Positions 34,012-45,370 of a stretch of DNA of 59,114 bases are shown piece by piece. A program made the position numbers and the translations under genes. This stretch comes from CADEEV01 sp964442185 (GTDB lineage Bacteria > Acidobacteriota > Vicinamibacteria > Fen-336), in the NCBI GenBank assembly GCA_964442185.1, contig CAYTWT010000303.1:1-59114 (forward strand). The letters are read 5' to 3'. Each line of letters opens with the position of its first letter. The first letter of the stretch is position 1. A model generated the notes under the pieces. That model was not told the origin of the DNA. It was given only the letters and a program-made list of their open reading frames with translations, and did no database searches.

Positions 34012-34023
34012 AGCTTCCAGCCA

Positions 34024-34752
34024 ATGGCCAACACCGTCGGGATCCAGGGCGCGGTCTCTGCGCCTGGCCAATCGGCGCTCCGGAAGTACCAGGATCTCGT
34101 GGTCGGCAGCCGATCCCTGGGTCGGCTTCTCGCCTACGAACTGGTCATGAGCCTCACTTCCTGGGTTCCCGGGGCGCTCGGCCTCGTGCTTCGGAAGCTG
34201 AGCTACCCTCGGATCCTGGGGGCGGTTGGCCGCAACGTCGTCTTCGGCCAGGGTGTCACGCTGCGCCATCCCGCCAAGATCCGCCTTGGCGACGACGTGG
34301 TGGTGGACGATCTCGTGCTGCTCGACGCGAAGGGCGATTCGAACCGGGGCATCGACATCGGGAGCGGCGTGTTTCTCGGCCGGGGCACGATCCTCTCGTG
34401 CAAGAACGGCAACATCGCCCTCGGCGACCACTCGAACCTGGGCTTTCATTGCGAAATCTTCAGCGGCTCGTCGGTCAAGGTGGGACGCTACGGTCTGTTC
34501 GCCGCCTACGTGTACCTCGTCGGCGGCGGTCATGAGTGGGAGCGCGCGGATGTCCCCGTGATCGAGCAGGAGCCCAGCTCGAAGGGCATCACGCTCGGCG
34601 AGAACGTCTGGCTCGGCACGGGGGTCAAGGTCCTGGACGGCGTGAGCATTGGCAATCGCGTGGTGGTCGGGGCGAACGCGGTTGTGAACGAGAATCTGCC
34701 GGACGCCGTCGTGGCGGCCGGGATCCCGGCAAAGGTGTTACGCTCGCGCTAG
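34024..34752 (+). CDS. Hexapeptide-repeat acyltransferase (LbH fold)
   Basis: 242-residue left-handed beta-helix acyltransferase. From about residue 75, repeated imperfect hexapeptides (VTLRHPAKIRLGDDVVVDD, IDIGSGVFLGRGTIL, ITLGENVWLGTGVKV, VSIGNRVVVGANAVV) build the helix. The active-site-type HSNLGFHCEI and a C-terminal AAGIPAKVLRSR close it. An N-terminal helix pair may touch the membrane. It likely O-acetylates a glycan made by the adjacent cluster. ATG 34024 is chosen because the -10 element lies just upstream; ATG 33964 would place the promoter inside the gene. Confidence 0.83.
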   Translation: MANTVGIQGAVSAPGQSALRKYQDLVVGSRSLGRLLAYELVMSLTSWVPGALGLVLRKLSYPRILGAVGRNVVFGQGVTLRHPAKIRLGDDVVVDDLVLLDAKGDSNRGIDIGSGVFLGRGTILSCKNGNIALGDHSNLGFHCEIFSGSSVKVGRYGLFAAYVYLVGGGHEWERADVPVIEQEPSSKGITLGENVWLGTGVKVLDGVSIGNRVVVGANAVVNENLPDAVVAAGIPAKVLRSR

Positions 34753-34776
34753 AATCCCGCACTTCAGGAAGGTGGC

Positions 34777-36384
34777 ATGGGCAAGCTACTCGAAGCAAAG
34801 GCCGCCCCGCTGTTCACGACCGTGTCGGGCCGCGCCATCGAGGCGCTCCACACGCCGGAATCGTGCGCGGGGGTCGACTACAGCCGCGATCTGGGCAACC
34901 CCGGCCAGTTCCCGTACACGCGTGGCGTCCACGAGACGATGTATCGTGGCAAGCTCTGGACGATGCGGCAGTTCGCCGGCTTTGGCAGCGCCGCCCAGAC
35001 CAATGGCCGCTTCAAGTACCTGCTCGCACACGGCAGCCATGGACTGTCGGTCGCGTTCGACCTGCCAACGCTGATGGGACGCGATCCCGACCACCCGCTG
35101 GCGCTGGGCGAGGTGGGCAAGTGCGGCGTCGCGATCACCTCGCTCGCGGACATGGAGACGCTCTTCGAGGGCATCCCGCTCGACGACGTCACGACTTCGA
35201 TGACGATCAATTCGCCGGCGGCGATGCTGCTGGCCTTTTACATTCTGGTGGGGGAGAGGCAGGGCGTCGCGCAAAAGGAGCTGGCCGGGACGATCCAGGC
35301 CGACATCCTGAAGGAATTCATCGCCCAGAAGGAGTTCATCTATCCGCCGCGGCCCAGCATGCGGATCATCGTGGACATGATCCGCTACTGCACTGAGCAC
35401 ATGCCGAAGTGGAACTCGATCGCGATCGCGGGCTACCACATTCGCGAGGCGGGCTCGACGGCGGCGCAGGAGCTGGCCTTCACGCTGCGCGACGGCATCG
35501 AGTACGTGCAGTGGTGTGTCGACGCCGGGATGAACGTGGACGACTTCGCGCCGCGGCTGTCCTTCTTCTTCAATTCGCACTCCGACTTCTTCGAGGAGAT
35601 CGCGAAGTTCCGCGCGGCCCGGCGGATCTGGGCCCGCACCATGAAGGAGCGCTTCAAGGCGAAGGACCCGCGCTCCTGGATGTGCCGCTTCCACACCCAG
35701 ACGGCCGGCGTCTCGCTCACGGCGCAGCAGCCCTACAACAACGTCGTGCGCACGGCCTTGCAGGCGCTGGCCGCGGTGCTCGGCGGGACGCAGTCGCTCC
35801 ACACCAACTCGCTCGACGAGGCCCTCGCCCTGCCCACCGAGGATGCCGTCACGATCGCGCTGCGCACGCAGCAGGTGATCGCCCACGAGTCGGGCGTCGT
35901 GAACACGGCCGACCCGCTCGGCGGCTCGTACTTCGTCGAGAAGCTGACGAACGAGATCGAGGCCGAGGCGCTCGAATACTTCCGCAAGATCGACGCGATG
36001 GGCGGGATGGTGCCGGCCATCGAGCGAGGCTTTCCGCAGCGCGAGATCCAGGAGGCCGCGTTCCAGTTCCAGAAGGCGGTCGAGCGCAAGGAGAAGGTGA
36101 TCGTCGGCGTGAACGAGTACGTGATGGACGAGAAGCCGATGCCGATCTTGTACATCGAGCCGAGCGTGGCCGTGGAGCAGGCGGCCCGCGTCAGCGCCCT
36201 CAAGGCGACACGAGACAGAAGCCGCGTGGTCCAGGCGCTGGCAGAGTTGCGCCGCGTCGCCGGCAGCAGCGGCAACCTGATGTACCCGATCCTCGACGCC
36301 GCACGCGCCTACGCGACGCTGGGCGAGATGTGCGACGCGCTCCGCGAAGTCTTCGGCGAATACGACGAGCCAGCGTTCTTCTGA
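34777..36384 (+). CDS. Acyl-CoA mutase large subunit (methylmalonyl-CoA mutase family), catalytic domain
   Basis: 535-residue TIM-barrel subunit of a split, adenosylcobalamin-dependent acyl-CoA mutase. The core FPYTRGVHETMYRGKLWTMRQ precedes FAGFG, with DLPTLMGRDPDHP, SMTINSPAA, YPPRPSMRIIVD, GYHIREAG and NTADPLGGSYFVE. In methylmalonyl-CoA mutase, Tyr89 follows the TxRQ motif and Arg207 lies in SMR. Here the Tyr is Phe while the Arg is kept. Isobutyryl-CoA mutase has Phe plus Gln, so the substrate is uncertain. A strong AGGAAGGTGG ribosome site precedes ATG. The B12-binding subunit follows 5 bp later; no MeaB chaperone or epimerase is nearby. Confidence 0.88.
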   Translation: MGKLLEAKAAPLFTTVSGRAIEALHTPESCAGVDYSRDLGNPGQFPYTRGVHETMYRGKLWTMRQFAGFGSAAQTNGRFKYLLAHGSHGLSVAFDLPTLMGRDPDHPLALGEVGKCGVAITSLADMETLFEGIPLDDVTTSMTINSPAAMLLAFYILVGERQGVAQKELAGTIQADILKEFIAQKEFIYPPRPSMRIIVDMIRYCTEHMPKWNSIAIAGYHIREAGSTAAQELAFTLRDGIEYVQWCVDAGMNVDDFAPRLSFFFNSHSDFFEEIAKFRAARRIWARTMKERFKAKDPRSWMCRFHTQTAGVSLTAQQPYNNVVRTALQALAAVLGGTQSLHTNSLDEALALPTEDAVTIALRTQQVIAHESGVVNTADPLGGSYFVEKLTNEIEAEALEYFRKIDAMGGMVPAIERGFPQREIQEAAFQFQKAVERKEKVIVGVNEYVMDEKPMPILYIEPSVAVEQAARVSALKATRDRSRVVQALAELRRVAGSSGNLMYPILDAARAYATLGEMCDALREVFGEYDEPAFF

Positions 36385-36389
36385 GGCCC

Positions 36390-36794
36390 ATGGCGACTGC
36401 AAGGAAAATCCGAGTCGTGATCGCCAAGCCGGGGCTCGACGGACATGACCGTGGCGCCAAGATCGTGGCGCGAGCGCTGCGCGACGCGGGCATGGAGGTG
36501 ATCTACACCGGTCTGCGCCAGAGCCCGGAGCAGATCGTGGCCGCGGCCGAGCAGGAAGACGCCGACGTGATCGGGCTCTCGATCCTTTCAGGCGCGCACC
36601 TGCCGATCTGCCGTAGGATCCTCGAGATCCTGAAGGAGAAGAAGATCGCGGGCGTGCGGGTCTTCGTGGGCGGGATCATCCCGGCACAGGACATCCCCGA
36701 GCTGAAGGGCCTGGGTGTGGCCGAGGTGTTCCTGCCCGGGGCCTCGACACAGGACATCATCCGCCTGGTCGAAGAGGCCGCCGCTGGCCGCTAA
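36390..36794 (+). CDS. Acyl-CoA mutase small subunit, B12-binding domain
   Basis: 134-residue cobalamin-binding subunit with the base-off/His-on motif GLDGHDRGA (DxHxxG), the SILSGAH loop and the VFVGGIIP strand. It binds adenosylcobalamin for the catalytic subunit encoded just upstream. The two-gene arrangement corresponds to the separate N- and C-terminal parts of classical methylmalonyl-CoA mutase. ATG at 36390, 5 bp after the large-subunit stop. Confidence 0.93.
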   Translation: MATARKIRVVIAKPGLDGHDRGAKIVARALRDAGMEVIYTGLRQSPEQIVAAAEQEDADVIGLSILSGAHLPICRRILEILKEKKIAGVRVFVGGIIPAQDIPELKGLGVAEVFLPGASTQDIIRLVEEAAAGR

Positions 36795-36798
36795 TTCG

Positions 36799-36827
36799 TT
36801 GACATACTTGGAGCATCGGTCTATCTT
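36799..36827 (+). promoter_or_regulatory. Promoter of the receiver-protein gene
   Basis: TTGACA (36799-36804), 17-bp spacer, TATCTT (36822-36827). The same hexamer pair, with 16-bp spacing, is seen in front of phoU. The predicted start is near 36834 and the leader about 42 nt. Confidence 0.6.
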
Positions 36828-36875
36828 CGTCCGAACGCATTGATCCGTTGACCGCCCCCGGGAGGGCACGAGGCG

Positions 36876-38291
36876 ATGGGCAAGAAGATCCTGCTGGCCG
36901 ACGACAGCATCACGATTCAGAAGGTCATCGAGCTGACCTTCTCCGACGAAGACTTCGAGGTCGTGACGGTCGGCAACGGCCGCCTCGCGATCGAGAGGCT
37001 CGAAGAGGCGCGGCCGGACATCGTCCTCTGCGACATCATCATGCCGGAGAAGGACGGCTACGAGGTCTGCGACCACGTCAAGAAACACCCGACGCTCTCG
37101 TATGTGCCCGTGCTACTGCTGACCGGCGCGTTCGAGCCGTTCGACCAGGAGCGCGCGTCGCGGGTCGGTTGTGACGGCTTCCTTGCGAAGCCCTTCGAGC
37201 CTCAGGCCCTGATCGGAAAGGTCAAGGACCTGCTGGCGCTATCGGCGGCACGGTTGCGGCCCACGGCCGCTGCCGTGCCGCCCGCTCTGATCGATGCGAT
37301 CGATGCGGAGACGATGCCGCGGACGCCCACCTTCCAAACGCAGCCGGTTCCGCCGGCGGTCACGGTTCCGGAAGCCGCACCCACCGCCTCCGCGATGTCG
37401 TTCGCACCCGAAGAGCCGGTCGTCGAGGAGGCGCCTCCCGGAACCTTCGAGGCGCCGATGGAGCTCTCCAGGGGCCCCGACGAGGCGGCCCCTTACGAGC
37501 AGGCTACCGGGATCGAGCAGGATCTCTTCTCGATGGATGAGCCGGTCATCGCCTCGCCGGAGGAATTCATGCCGCTCATGGCCGACGAGGCGGAGGCCTT
37601 GCAGCCGCTGGTGACGATGCCGGCCGTCCCGGCCTTCGCGCCAGAGCCGGAGGCAGCGTTCGAAGCGGAGCCCCAGCTCGCCTTCGAGTTGCCGCCTCCA
37701 CCGCCGGCCTTCATGGCGCCTCCGCCGGTGGTCTTCGAAGCGCCGCGGCTCGAGCCCAACGCCCTTGCCCCGCCGCCTGCGCCCGAGCCGCCGCCGATGG
37801 CCGTGCAGGACGACGGTGCTTCCACGATGCTATTCCGTTCCGGCGAGGCGGCGCCCTGGTCGCAGCCGACGACGGAACTGTCGTTCGAGATGCGGGCGCA
37901 GGCGATGGCGAAGCAGCAAGCCGAGGCAGTTGCGGCGCCGGTGTTCGAGGAGGGCGTGCAGGAGGAAGACCTGGGGATCGCTGCCGCTCCGCGGGAGGCG
38001 TTCGAGCGGGAGCCCGAACCGGCCCCCGAGCTGCCGCCTCCCCCGGCTGCGGAAGAGCCCGAGGAATCTTTCGCCGCGCTCGCTCAGCCTGTGTCCGAGG
38101 CGCCCACCGCTTCGGCCGCGGCCGAGGTCGCGGTGCCCGTGGATCAAGTGGCCCGGATCGCGCAACGCGTCGTAGCGCAGATCTCGGAGAAGGTCGTGCG
38201 CGAGATCGCGTGGGAGGTCATTCCCGATCTGGCCGAAGCCCTGATCAAGAAGGAGATCGAGCGCCTGAGGGCCGAGCTCGACCGCAGCTAG
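36876..38291 (+). CDS. Receiver-domain protein with long Pro/Ala/Glu-rich tail
   Basis: 471-residue response regulator without a known output domain. Residues 1-120 are a complete receiver: acidic pair D9-D10, phospho-acceptor D53 (LCDIIMPEKDG), T83 and K105 (FLAKPF). Residues ~130-410 are disordered, rich in Pro, Ala, Glu and Phe, with repeated PPPxxF-type stretches. The last ~50 residues (VPVDQVARIAQRVV, REIAWEVIPDLAEAL) form an amphipathic helical block also seen at the end of other delta/acidobacterial receiver proteins. It probably works through protein contacts. It has its own promoter and is followed by valS. Confidence 0.85.
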   Translation: MGKKILLADDSITIQKVIELTFSDEDFEVVTVGNGRLAIERLEEARPDIVLCDIIMPEKDGYEVCDHVKKHPTLSYVPVLLLTGAFEPFDQERASRVGCDGFLAKPFEPQALIGKVKDLLALSAARLRPTAAAVPPALIDAIDAETMPRTPTFQTQPVPPAVTVPEAAPTASAMSFAPEEPVVEEAPPGTFEAPMELSRGPDEAAPYEQATGIEQDLFSMDEPVIASPEEFMPLMADEAEALQPLVTMPAVPAFAPEPEAAFEAEPQLAFELPPPPPAFMAPPPVVFEAPRLEPNALAPPPAPEPPPMAVQDDGASTMLFRSGEAAPWSQPTTELSFEMRAQAMAKQQAEAVAAPVFEEGVQEEDLGIAAAPREAFEREPEPAPELPPPPAAEEPEESFAALAQPVSEAPTASAAAEVAVPVDQVARIAQRVVAQISEKVVREIAWEVIPDLAEALIKKEIERLRAELDRS

Positions 38292-38302
38292 GACCTAGGC
38301 GT

Positions 38303-40926
<2,624 letters not shown>

Positions 40927-40930
<4 letters not shown>

Positions 40931-41766
40931 GCGGGATCGATGCGGCCGTCGTGCGCCTGGTCCGCGCCGCGCTCGATGAGGACATCGGCAAGTGCGACCT
41001 CACGGCGGAAGCCACCGTGCCGGAGGCGGCTCGGGCGCGCGCGACGCTGCTGGCGAAGCAGGACCTCGTTCTCGCGGGCCTCGACGCCGCCCGGGCGGCG
41101 TTCGAGGCTCGCGTCTCCGACCTGGTCTGGGAGCCCCGAGCCGCAGAGGGCGCGCGGGTGGCCTTCATGAGCGCGATCGGGACGCTCTCGGGAAACGCCC
41201 GGGGCCTGCTCAGCGCCGAGCGGGTGGCCCTCAACTTCCTGCAGCGGGTGTCGGGCGTCGCCACGCTCACGCGGCGCTTCGTGGACGCCGTGGCGGGCAG
41301 CTCCGCGAAGATCCGCGACACGCGCAAGACGACGCCGCTGCTGCGCTTCCTGGAGAAGCGCGCTGTGACGCTCGGCGGCGGCATCCCACATCGCTCTGGC
41401 CTCGACACCGGCGTGCTCATCAAGGACAACCACATCCGCCTCGCCGGGGGGGCGGCCGAGGCGACGCGCCGGGCGGTGGCGGCCCACCCGGGCCTCGATG
41501 TCGAGACCGAGGTCGAGAGCATCGATCAGATCGAGGAAGTCCTCGCGGCCGGCGCGCACCTGATCCTGCTCGACAACTTCGCTCCCGCGCAGGTTCGTGA
41601 TGCCGTGGCCCTGATCCGACGGCGCGTGCTCGTCGAGGTCTCGGGAGGGATCCGGCTCGAGAACGTACGCGCCTACGCCGAGGCCGGCGCTGACTACATC
41701 GCGGTCGGCGCGCTCACGCACTCAGCCCCCGCGGTCGACATCTCGCTCGAGATAGAGGCGGCGTAG
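40927..41766 (+). CDS. nadC: Nicotinate-nucleotide pyrophosphorylase (carboxylating)
   Basis: 279-residue quinolinate phosphoribosyltransferase of de novo NAD synthesis. Conserved blocks are EDIGKCDLTAEATVP near the start, LLSAERVALNFLQRVSGVATLT, the PRPP/quinolinate site IRDTRKTTPLLRFLEK, GGGIPHRSGLDTGVLIKDNHI and the C-terminal VEVSGGIRLENVRAYAEAGADYIAVGALTHS. Start ATG overlaps the valS stop. It precedes birA and coaX, making a small cofactor group (NAD, biotin, CoA). Confidence 0.96.
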
Positions 41767-41775
41767 GCTTCGATC

Positions 41776-42531
41776 GTGAATTGGCTCGAGAGCCTCGAAT
41801 GCGTGGGCCGGGTCACCTCGACGAACGACGTCCTCCGGGAGCGAGCGCGCGCGGGGGCGCCGGAAGGGACGGCGCTGATCGCCGAGGCGCAGAGCGCGGG
41901 CCGCGGTCGAGAAGGCCGCTCGTGGCTGTCGCCGCCGGGCAACCTGTTCCTGTCGGTTCTGCTCCGGCCCGCGCTCGAGCCGGAAGCGCTCTCGGCTCTG
42001 CCACTGCTGGCTGGAGTCGCCGTCGCCGAAGCCAGCGCGAGCTTCGGCGTGACAGCGCGCCTCAAGTGGCCAAACGATGTGATGGTCGGCGAACGCAAGT
42101 TGGGCGGCGTCCTGATCGAGGCCGCTTTCTCAGGGACCTGCGTCGACTTCGTGGTCGTAGGCATCGGCCTCAATCTCACCGCGCAGGCGGGAAAGATTAC
42201 GGAAGAGTTGCGGGACGTCGCGACCTCGCTGCGCGCCGAGACGGGGCGCAGCGTCGCTGCGCTGGAGGCGGCTCGCGCGATCTTGTCGCGGCTGGGGGTC
42301 TGGTATGATCGCCTGGCTGGCGAGGGTGCGGCGAGCGTGCTGGGCGCGTGGCGTTCGGCTTCAGTCCCGTGGTGGGGCGAGCGGGTCGAGGTGATCTCGT
42401 CCGGAACGCGTGTCGAGGGCACGGCGCGCGGGATCGACGAGTCCGGCGCGCTGCTGCTGCTGAAGGACGACGGCGTGACGCTGCGGGTCCTCTGCGGCGA
42501 CGCGCGAGCAGTGCGGAGGGTTTCTGGGTAA
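41776..42531 (+). CDS. birA: Biotin--[acetyl-CoA-carboxylase] ligase, group I
   Basis: 251-residue biotin protein ligase. It contains the biotinyl-AMP loop AGRGREGRSW, the KWPNDVMVGERKLGGVLIE core and the GIGLNL strand, then the small C-terminal SH3-like domain. It lacks the N-terminal winged-helix domain, so it should not repress transcription. GTG start at 41776. Its end overlaps the likely CTG start of coaX. Confidence 0.94.
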   Translation: MNWLESLECVGRVTSTNDVLRERARAGAPEGTALIAEAQSAGRGREGRSWLSPPGNLFLSVLLRPALEPEALSALPLLAGVAVAEASASFGVTARLKWPNDVMVGERKLGGVLIEAAFSGTCVDFVVVGIGLNLTAQAGKITEELRDVATSLRAETGRSVAALEAARAILSRLGVWYDRLAGEGAASVLGAWRSASVPWWGERVEVISSGTRVEGTARGIDESGALLLLKDDGVTLRVLCGDARAVRRVSG

Positions 42532-43306
42532 CGGGCTGCTCCTCAGCATCGATGTCGGCAACACGAATACCTGCCTCGGTCTGCACGATGGCGCCCTACT
42601 CAAGGCGGACTGGCGGCTCACCACCCGACGCGAGCAGACGGCTGACGAGTACGGCATCATCGTGCGAAACCTGTTCGACGCGCGTGGCGTGAAGCCGGCG
42701 GAGCTCATGGGGGTTGTGCTCGCGAGCGTCGTGCCGTCCCTGACGAGCGTGCTCGTCGAGCTCTCGCGCCAGTACCTCGGCCACGAGCCGCTCGTCATCG
42801 AGCCCGGCGTCAAGACGGGGATGCCGATCCTCTACGAGCCGCCCGGAGACGTGGGCGCCGATCGTATCGTCAACGGCGTGGCTGCCTTCGCCGCGTTCGG
42901 AGGGCCAGTGATCGTCGTGGACTTCGGCACGGCTACGACCTTCGACGTCGTCACCAGGAAGGGCGAGTACGCAGGCGGCGTCATCTATCCCGGGATCGGG
43001 ATCAGCGCCGACGCGCTCTTCCAACGGGCGGCGAGGCTGCCGCGCGTCGAGATCAAGAACCCGGGTCGCGTGATCGGCCGCTCGACGGTCGCCTCGATCC
43101 AATCAGGCCTGTACTTCGGCTACGCTGCGATGGTCGAGGGCATCCTGGCTCGCATCCGCGCTGAGCTGGGCGAGCCCGCCCGGGTCGTCGCCACCGGCGG
43201 TCTCGCCGGGAGCCTGGCACCCGACGTTCCGGCGATCGAGGCAGTGGACCCCGTCTTGACGCTCACGGGACTTCGACTGATCTGGGAACGCAATCGTCCG
43301 AAGTGA
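42524..43306 (+). CDS. coaX: Type III pantothenate kinase
   Basis: Type III PanK of about 260 residues for CoA synthesis. The phosphate loop is SIDVGNTNTCLG right at the N-terminus, followed by GADRIVNGVAAF, DFGTATTFDVV and the C-terminal VVATGGLAG. No ATG/GTG/TTG precedes the essential phosphate loop. CTG at 42524 is close to a GGAGG (42515-42519); CTG at 42536 fits the usual MLLxIDVGNTN start but sits far from that site. The stop overlaps the GTG of the next gene. Confidence 0.93.
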   Translation: MGNGLLLSIDVGNTNTCLGLHDGALLKADWRLTTRREQTADEYGIIVRNLFDARGVKPAELMGVVLASVVPSLTSVLVELSRQYLGHEPLVIEPGVKTGMPILYEPPGDVGADRIVNGVAAFAAFGGPVIVVDFGTATTFDVVTRKGEYAGGVIYPGIGISADALFQRAARLPRVEIKNPGRVIGRSTVASIQSGLYFGYAAMVEGILARIRAELGEPARVVATGGLAGSLAPDVPAIEAVDPVLTLTGLRLIWERNRPK

Positions 43307-43962
43307 CCGCCCCCGATCCGGAGGCCGAGTACTACCAGGCCGTCGAGGAGTTCTTCGTTTCGCGCCGCGGGGATCCGCTCTTCCTCTCGAACGCAGACTG
43401 GCTTCTGATCCGGCGCTGGCGGCAGCAGGCGCTACCGCTGCGGATCGTGCTCCGCGGCGTCGCCGACGCGCTCGAAGGCCACACCCACTCCTGGGGCCGC
43501 GCGCGCAAGGTCGGCAGCCTACGCTACTGCGAAGCGGAGGTGGAGGCTGCGCGCGAGCACTGGGAACGTGCCCTCGCGATCGGCGCTGAGCCCGGCGTCG
43601 ACATCGATGCGTCGCTTCTCGGTCTCGCGCGTGCGCTGGAAGGGGCGGCCGGGCTCGGAGCGGCCGCAGCGGACGTGGCGAGGCGCGCCGCCGCTGCGCT
43701 CCAGGCCATCATCTCGACTGCGCAATCGGTGCGAACCATCGAGGAGGGATTGCGCAGGCTCGAAGAGCAGCTCGTGGTCGCGATTCGCGCCGAGTCCGAC
43801 CAGGGGCGGCTCGGCGGCATCGAGGCCGGTGTCGAGGCGACGCTCTCGCGCTATCGCGAGAAGCTGCCAGCCAAGGTCTTTGCAGACCTGCGAGCGCAGT
43901 CGATCACGCGGGCGCTTCTCGCGGCCCACGGCCTGCCGCGCCTGAGCCTGTTCGGGATCTGA
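43303..43962 (+). CDS. Conserved protein of unknown function
   Basis: 219 residues, soluble, mostly helical. The first third holds an aromatic, conserved-looking block: EYYQAVEEFF, LFLSNADWLLIRRWRQQALP, then LRIVLRGVADALE and HSWGRARKVGSLRYCEAEV. The middle is Ala-rich helix and the end is RYREKLPAKVFADL. I recognise no domain. GTG start overlaps the coaX stop and the methyltransferase follows 4 bp later, so it is in the same operon. The Trp- and Arg-rich first block could bind nucleic acid or ribosome, but that is a guess. Confidence 0.75.
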   Translation: MTAPDPEAEYYQAVEEFFVSRRGDPLFLSNADWLLIRRWRQQALPLRIVLRGVADALEGHTHSWGRARKVGSLRYCEAEVEAAREHWERALAIGAEPGVDIDASLLGLARALEGAAGLGAAAADVARRAAAALQAIISTAQSVRTIEEGLRRLEEQLVVAIRAESDQGRLGGIEAGVEATLSRYREKLPAKVFADLRAQSITRALLAAHGLPRLSLFGI

Positions 43963-43966
43963 CGGC

Positions 43967-45256
43967 TTGCGCCCGGGGGACGTGGTCGAGTTGACGGTCG
44001 AGAAGGGCATCTACCGCGGGCTGGGTTTCGGGCGCGTCGAGGGCCGCGCGCTGTTCGTGGCGCGCGGTCTTCCCGGCGACCGCGTGCGGGCCCGCATCAA
44101 GGGCGTCGAAGCTGGCTTTGCCCGCGCCACGATCGAGGAGCTGCTGGAGCCCAGCCAGGAGCGCCGGCCGGCACCGTGCCCGCACGCTGCGGCCTGCGGC
44201 GGCTGCGCCTATCAGGAGCTCGACTATCCGGCCCAACTTCGTCTGAAGGAAGCGATTCTGCGCGAATCGCTCGCCCGTGCTGGCGCGCCCTGGGACGGGC
44301 CGGTTGCCGTGACGGCTTCGCCGCGCGAAGCGTGGCGGACTCGAGCGAGCTTCCATGTCTCGACCTCGCCGGCGGGCGTCCGTGTCGGCCTGCGTGAAGA
44401 GGGCAGCCATCGGGTCGTCGCACTCGAACGCTGCCTGCAGGTTTCGGATCCGATGAACCATGCCCTCGCGGAGCTGAGGCGCGGACTCGCGCGGCGGCCG
44501 GCCCTGGCGGCGCGCGTCGGCGATATCCGGCTCGTCGAGCCTGCAACGCCCGGAAACGTCGTGGCCTGTTTCGAGGGGGATCTTGCCGCCGCTGATGCGC
44601 CTCTGCTCTTGAGCCTCGGCGAAGGCGCCGCTCTGGCGGGACTGGGCTATCTGGTCGGAGCCCCACAGCGTCGCCGGCATGTCTGCTTGAGCGGGGCGAG
44701 CTTCGTGAGTTCCGAGGTCCTGGGCCTGCGTTTTCGAGTCCACGTGCAGTCGTTCTTTCAAGGCAACCGCTTCCTGGTGGAAGCCCTGGCCCGCACCGTT
44801 CGCGAGCGGACGCCGCCCGGAGGCAGCGTGCTCGATCTCTATTCGGGGGTTGGGCTCTTTGCCTTGACGCTCGCCTCGCAGGCCGACCGCGTCCTCGGTG
44901 TCGAAGGCAGCCAGCTGGCCGTCGAGGATGCGAAGGCCAACGCCGAAGCGGCCGGCTTGGCGATGGTTCGTTTCCGGCGGGCCGACGTGGTCGCCACGCT
45001 GGCGAGCCTGCCCGCCGAGCCCGGCGAGCGCGTGATCCTCGATCCGCCGCGCTCGGGGGCGGGAGTCGCGGCGGTGCGTGCCGTGGCGGCCCGGGAACCG
45101 GAGGCCATCGTCTACATATCGTGCGATCCGCCCACGCTCGGCCGCGATCTGAAGGCGCTGCGCGACGTCGGCTACCGGCTGGCCTCGCTCGATCTGTTCG
45201 ATCTCTTTCCCGACAGCTTTCATCTGGAATCCGTCGCCCTGATCCGTCGCGACTAG
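43967..45256 (+). CDS. 23S rRNA (uracil-5-)-methyltransferase, RlmD/TrmA family
   Basis: 429-residue SAM-dependent RNA m5U methyltransferase. Residues 1-58 form a TRAM domain (VVELTVEKGIYRGLGFGRVEG). A 4Fe-4S-type cluster follows: CPHAAACGGC plus a later Cys. The Rossmann domain has FFQGNRFLVEAL, DLYSGVGLFALTLA, DPPRSG and the catalytic-Cys motif YISCDPPTLGRDL. Start is TTG at 43967. The RlmD/RlmC/TrmA distinction cannot be made reliably from sequence alone. Confidence 0.92.
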   Translation: MRPGDVVELTVEKGIYRGLGFGRVEGRALFVARGLPGDRVRARIKGVEAGFARATIEELLEPSQERRPAPCPHAAACGGCAYQELDYPAQLRLKEAILRESLARAGAPWDGPVAVTASPREAWRTRASFHVSTSPAGVRVGLREEGSHRVVALERCLQVSDPMNHALAELRRGLARRPALAARVGDIRLVEPATPGNVVACFEGDLAAADAPLLLSLGEGAALAGLGYLVGAPQRRRHVCLSGASFVSSEVLGLRFRVHVQSFFQGNRFLVEALARTVRERTPPGGSVLDLYSGVGLFALTLASQADRVLGVEGSQLAVEDAKANAEAAGLAMVRFRRADVVATLASLPAEPGERVILDPPRSGAGVAAVRAVAAREPEAIVYISCDPPTLGRDLKALRDVGYRLASLDLFDLFPDSFHLESVALIRRD

Positions 45257-45370
45257 CTGGCAGCTGAGCGAGCGTACCCACCGAGCTAGCGATAGGCGCT
45301 TGTGACGGTTTCGCCAGCGTCTGCTGACGGCGCGGTTTGCTTGGCTCGGTCGCGTAGGGTAGCGCCCGAG

